NCBI GenBank assembly: GCA_902614915.1
Contig: CACMMX010000009.1
Span: 1-64,000 of the forward strand
Direction of reading: 5' to 3'
DNA length: 64,000 nucleotides
Origin: an uncultured Cryomorphaceae bacterium
GTDB taxonomy: Bacteria; Bacteroidota; Bacteroidia; Flavobacteriales; Schleiferiaceae
The stretch's first letter is position 1, and each line of letters begins with the position of its first letter. The notes under the pieces are model-generated. The model did not search any database. It saw only the letters and a program-made list of their open reading frames with translations, and was not told where the DNA came from. A program made the translations under genes and the position numbers. This document shows, piece by piece, positions 1-7,164 of this stretch.

Positions 1-740
1 TTCAACGTGAAGGTATCCCCGACGGCATAGCTGTCACACTCAAGGCAACCTCTTGAATTAAAAAAAGCTCCATTGGGATTGTTTGGATCCACTACCGTGA
101 AAGAAACCTCTTTACCATAAGAAATACCAATATCATTTTCAGCGTATGCCCTTGCATAATAAGTGCCCAAGGATAGTTGTACGCTATCTAACTGAAAAAC
201 ACCTTTTCCAGTAGAATCATCTTGCAAGTAATTATCGTTTATTGTTGGATTAGAAAAACTACTCCAACAAACACCTCTTACAGTATTTACATCATTGTCA
301 GTAAATGTTACTTCGCCACGAAACACTACTGAGCTGTCTTTTATAATAGGATTTAGAGTACTGACTTGAGGAAGTTGAATAGTGCCGAGAGCGAAACTCA
401 CTTCATTGCCGTAAGACTTCCCTACTTGATTCTCAGCAAATGCGCGGACATAATAAGTAGTGTTGGTTTGGATTTGAGAAAATATATCATAACTAAATGA
501 CCCCATTCCCGTTAGCGTATCTAAGATGAAATTATCGTTGGTGGTTGGATTTGGGACAGTACTCCAGCAAAAGCCTCTTGTTGTATTATTATCCCCTCCC
601 GTAAGGGTTACTTCACCAGCTAAAATGGCCGTTGAATCTGTGAGTGTAACATTGGAGGTGACGACTTGAGGAGGATCGGTAATATTTTTACCACAACCAA
701 AAAGCAATAGAACAGGTACTACAAATAATAACTTCTTCAT
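1..740 (-). CDS. Partial FN3-like repeat lipoprotein (C-terminus outside window)
   Basis: The reading frame starts at the ATG at 738-740 and runs off the left edge, so only about 246 residues are visible. It begins with a short signal peptide and a lipobox ending LLLFGC, with the lipidated Cys near residue 17, so export and outer-membrane anchoring are expected. The visible body has two tandem repeats of about 100 residues, each with RGFCWS/RGVCWS, NPTxNDN, a YYxRAxAEN segment and an SYGxEVSF end. This pattern is typical of fibronectin-type-III-like repeats in Bacteroidota surface proteins. Its leader is nearly identical to that of the LamG-like gene at 5899-7164. The function is unknown. Confidence 0.75.
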   Translation of the reverse strand, partial: MKKLLFVVPVLLLFGCGKNITDPPQVVTSNVTLTDSTAILAGEVTLTGGDNNTTRGFCWSTVPNPTTNDNFILDTLTGMGSFSYDIFSQIQTNTTYYVRAFAENQVGKSYGNEVSFALGTIQLPQVSTLNPIIKDSSVVFRGEVTFTDNDVNTVRGVCWSSFSNPTINDNYLQDDSTGKGVFQLDSVQLSLGTYYARAYAENDIGISYGKEVSFTVVDPNNPNGAFFNSRGCLECDSYAVGDTFTL

Positions 741-850
741 CTCAAATCAATTTGAGAACGAAATTACGAAAGTGTCACAAAGAGTGACACATTGAGTAAG
801 AAACAACCCCTAAACACTAAAATCAAAACACTAACTTAGAAACAATATTA
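733..850 (-). repeat. Dispersed repeat copy A (leader of the FN3-like lipoprotein)
   Basis: This stretch is nearly identical to 7157-7275 and, over about 80 bases, to 8797-8880. It covers the first codons of the gene at 1-740, a palindrome just upstream of its ATG (741-755), the inverted repeat GTGTCAC-N5-GTGACAC (772-790) and an AT-rich tail. The similarity stops sharply near 850, where the other copies continue with a linker and a terminator hairpin. Confidence 0.85.
772..790. promoter_or_regulatory. Perfect inverted repeat in leader A
   Basis: Seven-base arms GTGTCAC and GTGACAC flank a 5-base spacer. The same element is unchanged in the repeat copies at 7196-7214 and 8806-8824. It lies about 32 bases upstream of the ATG at 738-740, so it could be an operator or an mRNA hairpin. 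No regulator can be named. Confidence 0.5.
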
Positions 851-1066
851 AAAGGTTTCGACTATGAACTCTCGATACCTTTCGAGGGAGATACCATCGT
901 ACATATACCTCATGTTGATCTCGCAGGTAAACTTCAATTGAAAGAACCTCAGCGCATAATTGAAGATGATAGAGGTACTAGTCGATTCTACTACTGGAAT
1001 GGATGGCGAATTGCGTATCACATCCACATTGGACAGCGAAGTGGAACTACGATATCTCGACTGTAA
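845..1066 (+). pseudogene. 3' remnant of an unidentified coding sequence
   Basis: An open frame without a start codon runs from about 845 to the TAA at 1064-1066, giving about 70 residues with segments such as YELSIPFEGD and FYYWNGWRIAYH. It begins exactly where repeat copy A loses similarity to the other copies, so it looks like the C-terminus of a gene cut by a rearrangement. I do not recognise the family. Together with copy A it fills the 410 bases between the genes at 740 and 1150. Confidence 0.35.
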
Positions 1067-1076
1067 TGCCTAAAAC

Positions 1077-1095
1077 TGTTCATACTTTGTGAACA
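1077..1095. promoter_or_regulatory. Inverted repeat upstream of the methyltransferase gene
   Basis: TGTTCA and TGAACA arms surround a 7-base spacer, 55 bases before the methyltransferase ATG. Its position suits an operator, but no controller (C-protein) gene is visible next to this restriction system. Confidence 0.35.
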
Positions 1096-1149
1096 TGGTA
1101 TCAAAAACATGGAATCACTGCAGTAACGAAACAGATATCTTTACACCTC

Positions 1150-2427
1150 ATGAAACTAAATGTAGTAGAACTTTTCGCCGGAGTTGGCGGCTTTAGATTA
1201 GGCTTAGAAGGAATTGATGGAAAGTCCAGTACATCTGGATATTCTCGAAAATTGAATACCCCTGTACCTTTCCAAATTGTATACAGTAACCAATTTGAAC
1301 CTTCAACGAAAAGGCAACATGCCAATGAGGTTTACGAAGAACGATTTGGTAAAAATGGTCACTTTGGAAAGTCTATAGAGGACTTGAGTGCAAATAGAAT
1401 TGAAACTCACCTCAAGGAAAACAATATTGAAGGATTCGTTGATGTACTTGTTGGTGGATTTCCTTGTCAAGACTATTCAGTTGCTACTACTTTAAGAAAT
1501 TCTAAAGGGCTAAAGGGCGATAAAGGGATTCTCTGGTTTCAGATAGAAAGACTCTTGTCAGAATTTGAAGTGAAACCAAAGTTCCTCATACTGGAAAACG
1601 TAGACAGGCTCTTGAAAAGCCCAGCAAAACAGAGGGGAAGAGACTTCGCTGTAATGTTGAAACATCTTGAAGCCCTCGGATATATTGTTGAGTGGAAAGT
1701 CATTAACTCCGCTGAGTGGGGGTTTCCACAGCGCAGGAAGCGCGTCTTCATATTGGCATACCATATGGATTCTGTTTCGAAGGAATACCTTGGACTGCTC
1801 GACATAGCCTTCCCTTCTACCCTAGATACTGAAGCACATACGTTCGAATTAGAGGGTGACGAAGCAACTATTAGTAGGTCCTTTGGAGTCGATAAAAAAA
1901 TCTCAGACTTCAAAATTGATGGATACATGGTTGACGGAACTGTGTTCACACAGAAATGCAAGTACGCTGAGAAAAGAGGAAAAGTCCTTGGAGATATAAT
2001 TGAAAGGGACCTTAAGAAAATACCATCAGAGTTCATCCTGTCTGCAGAAGACAACTCGATTTTCGAAACGCTGAAAGGTGGTGGTACTAAAATTCGAACT
2101 ACAAGTACAGGACATACCTACAAGTACTCTGAAGGGTCGATGTCATACCCTGACAGTTTAGATAAACCCTCACGCACAATCATCACTGGGGAAGGGGGAA
2201 AGACTCCTTCTAGATTCAAGCATGTGATTCAACATGCAAAAGTGCGTAGAAGACTTATGCCTCTCGAATTAGAACGATTAAATGGCTTTCCAGACGGTTG
2301 GACTGAAGGAGATTCTTTAACCGATACAAAGAGAGCATTCTTTATGGGTAATGCTCTTGTGGTAGGCATAGTTGAAATGATTGGCGCTGTTGTATCGAAT
2401 TGGTGGAAGGAAAATTCAAAGCACTGA
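1150..2427 (+). CDS. DNA (cytosine-5-)-methyltransferase of a type II R-M system
   Basis: This protein transfers a methyl group from AdoMet to C5 of cytosine in its target site and protects host DNA from the partner nuclease. In its 425 residues I see motif I near residues 7-19 (ELFAGVGGFRLGL, AdoMet binding), motif IV with the catalytic Pro-Cys-Gln (Cys about 106), motif VI ENV (about 149-151), motif VIII QRRKR (about 194-198), motif IX with ERLNGFPDGW, and motif X with GNALVVGIV. The length is normal for the family. The gene converges tail to tail, 6 bases apart, with the predicted endonuclease gene at 2434-3039. The target sequence cannot be read from the protein. Confidence 0.95.
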   Translation: MKLNVVELFAGVGGFRLGLEGIDGKSSTSGYSRKLNTPVPFQIVYSNQFEPSTKRQHANEVYEERFGKNGHFGKSIEDLSANRIETHLKENNIEGFVDVLVGGFPCQDYSVATTLRNSKGLKGDKGILWFQIERLLSEFEVKPKFLILENVDRLLKSPAKQRGRDFAVMLKHLEALGYIVEWKVINSAEWGFPQRRKRVFILAYHMDSVSKEYLGLLDIAFPSTLDTEAHTFELEGDEATISRSFGVDKKISDFKIDGYMVDGTVFTQKCKYAEKRGKVLGDIIERDLKKIPSEFILSAEDNSIFETLKGGGTKIRTTSTGHTYKYSEGSMSYPDSLDKPSRTIITGEGGKTPSRFKHVIQHAKVRRRLMPLELERLNGFPDGWTEGDSLTDTKRAFFMGNALVVGIVEMIGAVVSNWWKENSKH

Positions 2428-2433
2428 TTAATC

Positions 2434-3039
2434 CTATGAGTTAATCATTCTAATGGTTTTATCGTTTTTGTCAACTTCAAAGGTCATAGGAGGTTTAAGG
2501 CCAATTATGATTAACGGACAGGTAATGAAGTTTCGATATGGCTTTAGGTAAGTCAAGAATTTCTCGTAGGTACCTATAGAACCGTCAAAGTTACCTGCCT
2601 TCTTCATACGTTTTGTTGCTACAATTATTACTCCAACAGAGGTTTGCAGTGATTTGGATACGTGATTTAATTCACTTGCTAATACCGGCTTCATGATGTT
2701 GTGTGCAATTGCCTCCGCATGGTTAAAGGCGACCTCAACAGAAAATTCCCCTTTCGCAAAATCGAGTCTCCACCTAGTACGTTCCTTGTGGTACGAAGGA
2801 TCGCTAAAAATTGGGGATTCTGTAGCCCAGCCAATCTCTTCAAGTTTTACTTTCAATAGCGTATTTATTGCCTTTGAAATACTCTTAGTTGAATTGCCTC
2901 TATTTGAATTGTATTCAGCAATGATTTCGTTCTCACTTATACCCTTTATTACACCCAGTAACGCATGAAAATCTTCGCTGTACTCGTCTCCACTAACAAC
3001 TGAAAATGCATGCCTGTGCTCTGCTAATTCAAACTCCAT
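2434..3039 (-). CDS. Probable type II restriction endonuclease, BglII/BstYI-like
   Basis: This 201-residue protein is encoded tail to tail with the C5 methyltransferase, which is the classic layout of a type II restriction pair. Around residues 89-110 it has WRLDFAKGEFSVEVAF, with Asp93 and Glu102 nine residues apart, followed by hydrophobic residues and a tract reading NIMKPVLASEL. This spacing matches the Asp/Glu catalytic pair of the BglII/BstYI branch of PD-(D/E)XK nucleases. The usual Gln two residues after the Glu is Ala here (104), which is odd. The family call is inferred from motif spacing and gene context; a wholly unrelated nuclease fold is possible. Confidence 0.6.
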   Translation of the reverse strand: MEFELAEHRHAFSVVSGDEYSEDFHALLGVIKGISENEIIAEYNSNRGNSTKSISKAINTLLKVKLEEIGWATESPIFSDPSYHKERTRWRLDFAKGEFSVEVAFNHAEAIAHNIMKPVLASELNHVSKSLQTSVGVIIVATKRMKKAGNFDGSIGTYEKFLTYLKPYRNFITCPLIIIGLKPPMTFEVDKNDKTIRMINS

Positions 3040-3087
3040 TTTGCTAAGTTTTGTAAAACTGAAATTACTCTATCAAACACTTAAATC

Positions 3088-3101
3088 CAACAGCGCTGTT
3101 G
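3088..3101. promoter_or_regulatory. 14-bp perfect palindrome upstream of the endonuclease gene
   Basis: CAACAGCGCTGTTG is self-complementary and sits 48 bases upstream of the endonuclease ATG. It is a plausible binding site for a dimeric regulator of the nuclease gene. No regulator gene is visible nearby. Confidence 0.35.
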
Positions 3102-3187
3102 CTTAGTTGCATCACTCACAATAAGACATAGTTATCCCTTGACACGATGCGCACGGAATTGGATTACTATTAGTGAGTGAATTCTAA

Positions 3188-3388
3188 GTGAATGTTTCGC
3201 TGTTGTTGGAGAGAGATCAAACTCTTTACAGCTTTAGACATACGGGAGCAATAGACGTATTTGAGAAAACAGGCTCTCTAATCAAACTACAGCAAGTAAT
3301 GGGACACAGCGATATGAAAGTATCGCTTACCTATTTAAGGGGATTAGAAGTGAAGCAGTTGGATGTAGAGGACTTGCCTGAGTTGTAG
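3188..3388 (+). pseudogene. Tyrosine recombinase (phage integrase) C-terminal fragment
   Basis: The frame encodes 66 residues that cover only the last catalytic boxes of a tyrosine recombinase: YSFRHTG (box II Arg), LQQVMGHSD (His) and SLTYLRGL (nucleophile Tyr). The N-terminal core-binding domain and the first catalytic Arg are missing, so it cannot act alone. Recognisable integrase sequence begins near 3210, and the nominal start is not a real gene start. It ends 37 bases before the lipoprotein gene at 3426. A related middle segment of an integrase lies on the other strand at about 9405-9625. Confidence 0.8.
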
Positions 3389-3425
3389 ATTTCTCTACCT
3401 TTAGTAGAAACAATAAATCAAACCA

Positions 3426-4094
3426 ATGAAAAATTTCTTTGCCACGGCTGCCATATGCAGTTTATTATTTTCTTGTTCAAATAGTAATTCAACATCAGAC
3501 GATTTAGGTCAACTTGATAGTTTATCTATTTACAAAAGAGATAGTTTAAAGCAATACACTTTGCTACAAGACAGCATCAAGGAATCTGAAATCATACAGA
3601 AAAGTAAAGTTTCGTATGAAAAACTTACTGAATTAAGGTCGCGCTATATCGGTCTTTTATATGAATACCCAAAATCCACTGATTTTATTGCAAATAATGG
3701 TTATCCGGAGACTCTTGACGGAACTGACAACAACACTTGGGTTGTCTACTTTCCAAAAGGAGACATAACGGTTGTAATGAACAAACAAACCAATCTATTC
3801 ACAAATATTTGCTTTGGTAAAAATGAAAGTTTAAAAACTGATGTTAGTAATAATCTTTCCAAGTTTATAGGGAAACGAATGACTTACGACTCTTATACAA
3901 AGAATATAAGCTCAATAAAATATGGAGCTCCCGAAAAATTAGGGTCACAAAATTGCATTAACAAGAAATGCGTTCAATACTATCCTAACGGACAGTTTAC
4001 AACGGTCGCATTTTATGAGTTCCCAGACGATGGAGACTATGTAACTTTATTACGAATTACACCTTATAAAGATAAATACTTGGGTTCATTTTAA
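3426..4094 (+). CDS. Orphan lipoprotein
   Basis: The 222-residue product starts with a signal peptide and lipobox LLFSC (Cys about 17) followed by a Ser/Asn-rich linker, so it should be a cell-envelope lipoprotein. Residues about 35-75 are charged and helical, with possible coiled coil. The rest is mixed alpha/beta with repeated Tyr/Lys and a Cys pair (CINKKC). I do not recognise a family. It directly follows an integrase tail and precedes a second integrase tail, which suggests it came in as cargo of a recombinase-borne insertion. Confidence 0.7.
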   Translation: MKNFFATAAICSLLFSCSNSNSTSDDLGQLDSLSIYKRDSLKQYTLLQDSIKESEIIQKSKVSYEKLTELRSRYIGLLYEYPKSTDFIANNGYPETLDGTDNNTWVVYFPKGDITVVMNKQTNLFTNICFGKNESLKTDVSNNLSKFIGKRMTYDSYTKNISSIKYGAPEKLGSQNCINKKCVQYYPNGQFTTVAFYEFPDDGDYVTLLRITPYKDKYLGSF

Positions 4095-4201
4095 AATCAA
4101 ATTCCGATGTTATCTATGACCTTAAGATGTCTTTTACAATGCCTCTCATATTTCTAACGAGCTGGAATAACATACTTGAAGAAATAAAGAATCAGTGGTT
4201 A

Positions 4202-4246
4202 GAAGTGCAACAGTTGGATGTTGAGGATTTAGCTAACTTGGAATAA
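4202..4246 (+). pseudogene. Second integrase 3' tail remnant
   Basis: This short segment encodes EVQQLDVEDLANLE and a stop. It closely matches the last codons of the integrase fragment at 3349-3388 (EVKQLDVEDLPEL and stop). It lies 12 bases upstream of the next lipoprotein gene, as the first tail lies 37 bases upstream of its own. It is a second, more eroded copy of a recombinase gene end. Confidence 0.65.
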
Positions 4247-4258
4247 ATTACATAGAAG

Positions 4259-4894
4259 ATGAAAAAATTAATTTTCTCATTATGCCTGTTGGTATTTATA
4301 GCATCTTGCTCCGTCACAATTCCATTACAGACTAACCTGAGTGAGGCCACTATGTTAATGGCTAAAAACAAAGATATCAATGTGACTTATGATTTAATAT
4401 CGGAGGTTCCAAATGGCTACATTACATATTACAGTGTGATGAAAAACGGAAAAGAACAGAGGTATGACGAATCTTACAAATACGAAAGTGCTAAGGCTTT
4501 TGGGAAGGTTTGGAGTTCTTACTTTCAGAGTAAGTTTAATAACTACTCTAAAAATCAAATGAAGGTAGAAGTGGTTATGCAGCGCTTAGAACTAAGACAA
4601 AAATCGTCAACCTCAGTTGGATTTGAAATATTAACAGGTAATTCTAAAATGACCGTTGAAGCGGAAGCATCATTTTATGTAAAAGTTGACTATCGTGGTA
4701 AGACACTTCAAAAAGATATTAAGGTAAATGTTTCAGATTATAACGAATCACAAACTGTGAGAATCGGCAATAATACCTTCACATCGACACAAACGAATCC
4801 AACTCAGCAAAAAGCCATTTTACTTCAAAATTGTTTGAATCGAGCAGTGATTGAATTTGATAATTTTATTTCAAGTACAATAGAAGCTGACTAA
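4259..4894 (+). CDS. Orphan lipoprotein
   Basis: The product has 211 residues with a signal peptide and lipobox VFIASC (Cys about 17), so it is probably anchored in the outer membrane. The mature part alternates short beta strands with a central tract containing KMTVEAEASFYVKVDY and a Thr/Gln-rich segment, and ends with a helix. It loosely resembles small envelope lipoproteins of the YajG/DUF4136 type, but I cannot assign it. It follows the second integrase tail by 12 bases. A perfect 11-bp hairpin lies 56 bases downstream. Confidence 0.7.
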   Translation: MKKLIFSLCLLVFIASCSVTIPLQTNLSEATMLMAKNKDINVTYDLISEVPNGYITYYSVMKNGKEQRYDESYKYESAKAFGKVWSSYFQSKFNNYSKNQMKVEVVMQRLELRQKSSTSVGFEILTGNSKMTVEAEASFYVKVDYRGKTLQKDIKVNVSDYNESQTVRIGNNTFTSTQTNPTQQKAILLQNCLNRAVIEFDNFISSTIEAD

Positions 4895-4949
4895 GAGGAT
4901 TAGAATAAAAGCAAAAGAATCTTATTCATAGGCTTTATTTTAAAAATCC

Positions 4950-4980
4950 ACTAGTCCTTGGCCTCGAGACAAGGACTAGT
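4950..4980. repeat. Perfect 11-bp inverted repeat
   Basis: ACTAGTCCTTG and its complement flank a 9-base loop. It lies 56 bases after the lipoprotein stop at 4894. It lacks a following run of T, so it is a weak candidate for an intrinsic terminator and may be part of the hairpin array. Confidence 0.6.
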
Positions 4981-5047
4981 ATTAAGGTTAAGTAACAATG
5001 TTTTTGAGGGTATTAATGAAAAGACCTCCTAAATCTTAACTTATTTA

Positions 5048-5131
5048 AACTTCACTTTCTAAGTAGGCTAGCTGCCTACTTAGATTAACTGAATAATACT
5101 AAGTAATACAAGTATTAAATAATGTGAAGTT
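5048..5131. other. Nested inverted repeats forming a possible three-way junction
   Basis: Outer arms AACTTCAC and GTGAAGTT (8 bp) enclose a hairpin at 5058-5084 (TCTAAGTAGGC with its exact complement) and a second hairpin at 5094-5117 (TAATACT with AGTATTA). All stems are perfect. The arrangement could be a structured RNA or a folded single-strand recombination site; the sequence alone does not decide. Confidence 0.45.
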
Positions 5132-5230
5132 ATAACCTCTTTTGCCATTAATGCAAAAGTCTGACACCATCGTTTTCCCACCGTTATTAACGATACCTAT
5201 CCATTTTAATCTTAACTACAAGGCTTATAT

Positions 5231-5288
5231 AACATCAGCTAAGGCAGTGTAGGTAAAGAAAAAACATCCCTAAGTGAGATGCTTTTTT
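5231..5288 (-). repeat. Dispersed repeat copy D (linker plus terminator only)
   Basis: This segment matches 8904-8960, which adjoins tRNA-Ala, and partly 7293-7347. It contains the shared linker CAGCTAAGGCAGTGTAGG and the hairpin CATCCCTAAGTGAGATG followed by T residues. On the minus strand it would terminate transcription of the gene at 5341-5739. The palindromic leader part of the longer copies is missing. Confidence 0.75.
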
Positions 5289-5340
5289 ATGGACCTCTCG
5301 GTCATTATTTCGAACTTTTTTAGTAAATAATGAGGTGAGT

Positions 5341-5739
5341 TTAAATAATGTTTTCTTCTCTTCTTCGCTTTTTTATGAAATTGATTCCACAGGCTAGTTT
5401 ACTGGCAGTTTTAGATTCGTGATCTACCACTCTCCAAAATGGAGTAATATTTTTTTCTCCATTAAGAAAATTTTCATAAGCAGCCTCTGAGACTATTCTT
5501 AAAAATATTCCTGTTGTTACTGGACAGGTTGTATCAGCATTATATGTTAGTGCTATATCTTTTCTTAGGGTTTTAATGTTAACATCTATACCTTTTGGAA
5601 TTTGATTTATATACTCGTCAATGATCTTAGGTGTAGCAATTAACATATTTTGCCCAACTTTCATATCTGAAAAATTTTTATCTAATTTCTTAACAACAGA
5701 AGACCTATTAATATTTAGCTTTTCTCTCCAGCTTTTCAT
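5341..5739 (-). CDS. Alkyltransferase-like (MGMT-fold) protein, tentative
   Basis: The start is set at the ATG at 5737-5739. An upstream in-frame Met at 5761-5763 would run the gene into a terminator palindrome. The product has about 132 residues, with a short N-terminal helix, then MLIATPKIIDEYI, ADTTCPVTTG, FLRIVSEAAYENF and TPFWRVVD. The order of a helix-turn-helix-like tract and a Pro-x-x-Arg-Val-Val motif recalls O6-alkylguanine transferases, but the PCHR Cys is replaced (FWRV). That would suit a non-catalytic alkyltransferase-like DNA-binding protein. This is inference from motif shape; it may be an unrelated conserved hypothetical protein. Confidence 0.45.
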   Translation of the reverse strand: MKSWREKLNINRSSVVKKLDKNFSDMKVGQNMLIATPKIIDEYINQIPKGIDVNIKTLRKDIALTYNADTTCPVTTGIFLRIVSEAAYENFLNGEKNITPFWRVVDHESKTASKLACGINFIKKRRREENII

Positions 5740-5755
5740 AAATACTAAAATAACA

Positions 5756-5780
5756 AAACCCACTCAATTGAGTGGGTTTC
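5756..5780 (-). terminator. Terminator palindrome downstream of the tRNA-Met fragment
   Basis: AAACCCACTCAA and its exact complement form a 24-base palindrome just after the tRNA 3' end, followed on the minus strand by a T-rich stretch. It looks like the original rho-independent terminator of the tRNA. Confidence 0.6.
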
Positions 5781-5784
5781 TTTT

Positions 5785-5852
5785 TGGTGGGCCCACCAGG
5801 GCTCGAACCTGGGACCACCTGATTATGAGTCAGGTGCTCTAGCCAACTGCTC
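5785..5852 (-). pseudogene. 5'-truncated tRNA-Met(CAT) copy
   Basis: On the minus strand the sequence has a full anticodon arm (CCTGA, loop CTCATAA with anticodon CAT, TCAGG), a full T arm (CCAGG, TTCGAGC, CCTGG), the 3' acceptor strand TGGGCCC, discriminator A and an encoded CCA. The 5' acceptor strand and the first D-stem strand are absent: similarity to a normal tRNA begins at CAGTTGG in the D loop. It cannot fold into a working tRNA. Such 3'-only copies are typical scars of integrases that use tRNA 3' ends as attachment sites. Confidence 0.75.
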
Positions 5853-5898
5853 AACAATTATTTATATTGATTAGCCGGTCTTCCTTTAAAAACCTTGT

Positions 5899-7164
5899 CT
5901 AATTCTTAATTATAAGTTTTCTAACCTCTTTAGAATCGGTTTTGATCACTAAGACATATTTACCTTGCCTTAAATGACTAACATCAATCTGCCCATCGGA
6001 AATCCCCTGAAGGAATAGTCTTCCTAGCATATCGATTATTTCGAATTTAAAATTATCAATCCCCTCGACCATTAAAATACCGTTTGTGGGGTTTGGCCTA
6101 ATTACTGTTCGAAGATCATTATCATTAAGACCAATGTTGTCAATAACAGTCAATAAGGCTATATCCGTAGTGTCCTTGGCACAGGAATTTACAATGCACC
6201 GGTAACCAAAACCGTTCATCGCTGTAGTTATACCATTCAAGAATAATGAATCGGTATTTGAACCTGAGTAAATTCCTAAGTTTGAGATATCACTCCATCC
6301 GCTACCATTATTTTGTTGCCATTGAAAAGTCGCAGAACTATCACTATGAGATGCTACAAAATAAGCTATTCCGGGAATTGAATTAAATGAATTTGATAAA
6401 GGTTGTTGAATTATGGAATCACTACAAAGCGGAATTTCGTTATAAATATTGTTTACCTCAAGCGAGTCTAATGCTCTTGACCAGATAGCAATTTCATCAA
6501 TATCACCATTAAAAAATTCTGGTAGCCCTTCATTAATCCCGTTTCGACCGAAACTTAAATCAGCGGCGACATCAATAGCCGCTATACTGAAATAATCAAT
6601 TTTTTCTAATAAGCCATTTCTATAAAATTTTACAGTATCAGAATGAATTGTAATCGTCCATACTTCCCACTGATTAGTAGTTATTTGTGTATTGGAATAC
6701 TTATAATCATTTGCAGACGGATTATTACTCCTTCTTCCGGAGAAAATTTCTTTCTCAGCATAATTTTCATAGCATATGGACATATTATAAGGCCAATAAC
6801 CTCCACTTCGTTTGTTTAAAATCGTTTGGTGGAAACTAGAACCATTAAAACCTTCTGACCTGAAAATAGCATGCATCGTTAAGTCACCAACTATAGCTAG
6901 GTCAGAATTGTGCGGCACCGAAATGAAATCATCGATACCATCGAAATGGTATGCTTGATTCATTATGCCATTTCTATCTGTAGATAAAGTTGCACCATAA
7001 ATACTTCCGTTGAAACCATTACTGCTAGCATCATCAGCATTTCCTTCAAAAGAATAATATGCTACCAATGAATCCGTGGGAATAAAATTTGGAATGGTTT
7101 GAGCAGATGCAATGGTTATAAAAAAGAAAACAAATAAGGTTAATGTTAAGGAGGAATTCTTCAT
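5899..7164 (-). CDS. LamG-like T9SS type A surface protein
   Basis: The 421-residue product has a Sec signal peptide (about 1-21, ending ASAQ), a LamG/concanavalin-like jelly-roll domain (about 30-245, with LVAYYSFEGNADDASSNGFNG and YHFDGIDDFISV), an Ig-like stretch containing FQWQQNNGSGW (about 255-340), and a C-terminal T9SS type A sorting domain (about 345-421, with RPNPTNGIL, IIDMLGR and the LRQGKYVLVI end). It should pass the inner membrane by Sec and the outer membrane by T9SS and then sit on the surface or be released. The LamG part may bind sugars. Its leader is a copy of the dispersed repeat, shared with the lipoprotein at 1-740. Confidence 0.85.
   Translation of the reverse strand: MKNSSLTLTLFVFFFITIASAQTIPNFIPTDSLVAYYSFEGNADDASSNGFNGSIYGATLSTDRNGIMNQAYHFDGIDDFISVPHNSDLAIVGDLTMHAIFRSEGFNGSSFHQTILNKRSGGYWPYNMSICYENYAEKEIFSGRRSNNPSANDYKYSNTQITTNQWEVWTITIHSDTVKFYRNGLLEKIDYFSIAAIDVAADLSFGRNGINEGLPEFFNGDIDEIAIWSRALDSLEVNNIYNEIPLCSDSIIQQPLSNSFNSIPGIAYFVASHSDSSATFQWQQNNGSGWSDISNLGIYSGSNTDSLFLNGITTAMNGFGYRCIVNSCAKDTTDIALLTVIDNIGLNDNDLRTVIRPNPTNGILMVEGIDNFKFEIIDMLGRLFLQGISDGQIDVSHLRQGKYVLVIKTDSKEVRKLIIKN

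Larger units (their letters stand above)
4895..5340. other. Hairpin-rich intergenic region
   Basis: No gene is visible in these 446 bases. They hold at least six inverted repeats: 4950-4980 (11-bp stem), 5058-5084 (11-bp stem, 5-base loop), 5094-5117 (7-bp stem), 5139-5159 (7-bp stem), 5169-5194 (6-bp arms), and a 9-bp pair near 5300-5335. An outer pair, AACTTCAC at 5048-5055 and GTGAAGTT at 5124-5131, encloses two of them and would form a three-way junction. Only the stretch 5231-5288 matches another part of the window (repeat copy D). Confidence 0.65.

Noticed and set aside
1539-2054. Long minus-strand frames inside the methyltransferase gene
   Set aside because: They are antisense to clearly conserved methyltransferase motifs and show no protein-like features of their own.
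5048-5131. Nested inverted repeats that superficially resemble an integron attC site
   Set aside because: The outer arms do not carry the RYYYAAC/GTTRRRY core sites, no integron-type integrase is present, and no series of such sites flanks single genes.
4895-5340. CRISPR-like array
   Set aside because: The hairpins differ in sequence and spacing, there is no identical direct repeat of regular length, and no cas gene is in the window.
5785-5852. Functional tRNA-Met
   Set aside because: The 5' acceptor strand and the first D-stem strand are missing, so no cloverleaf can form.
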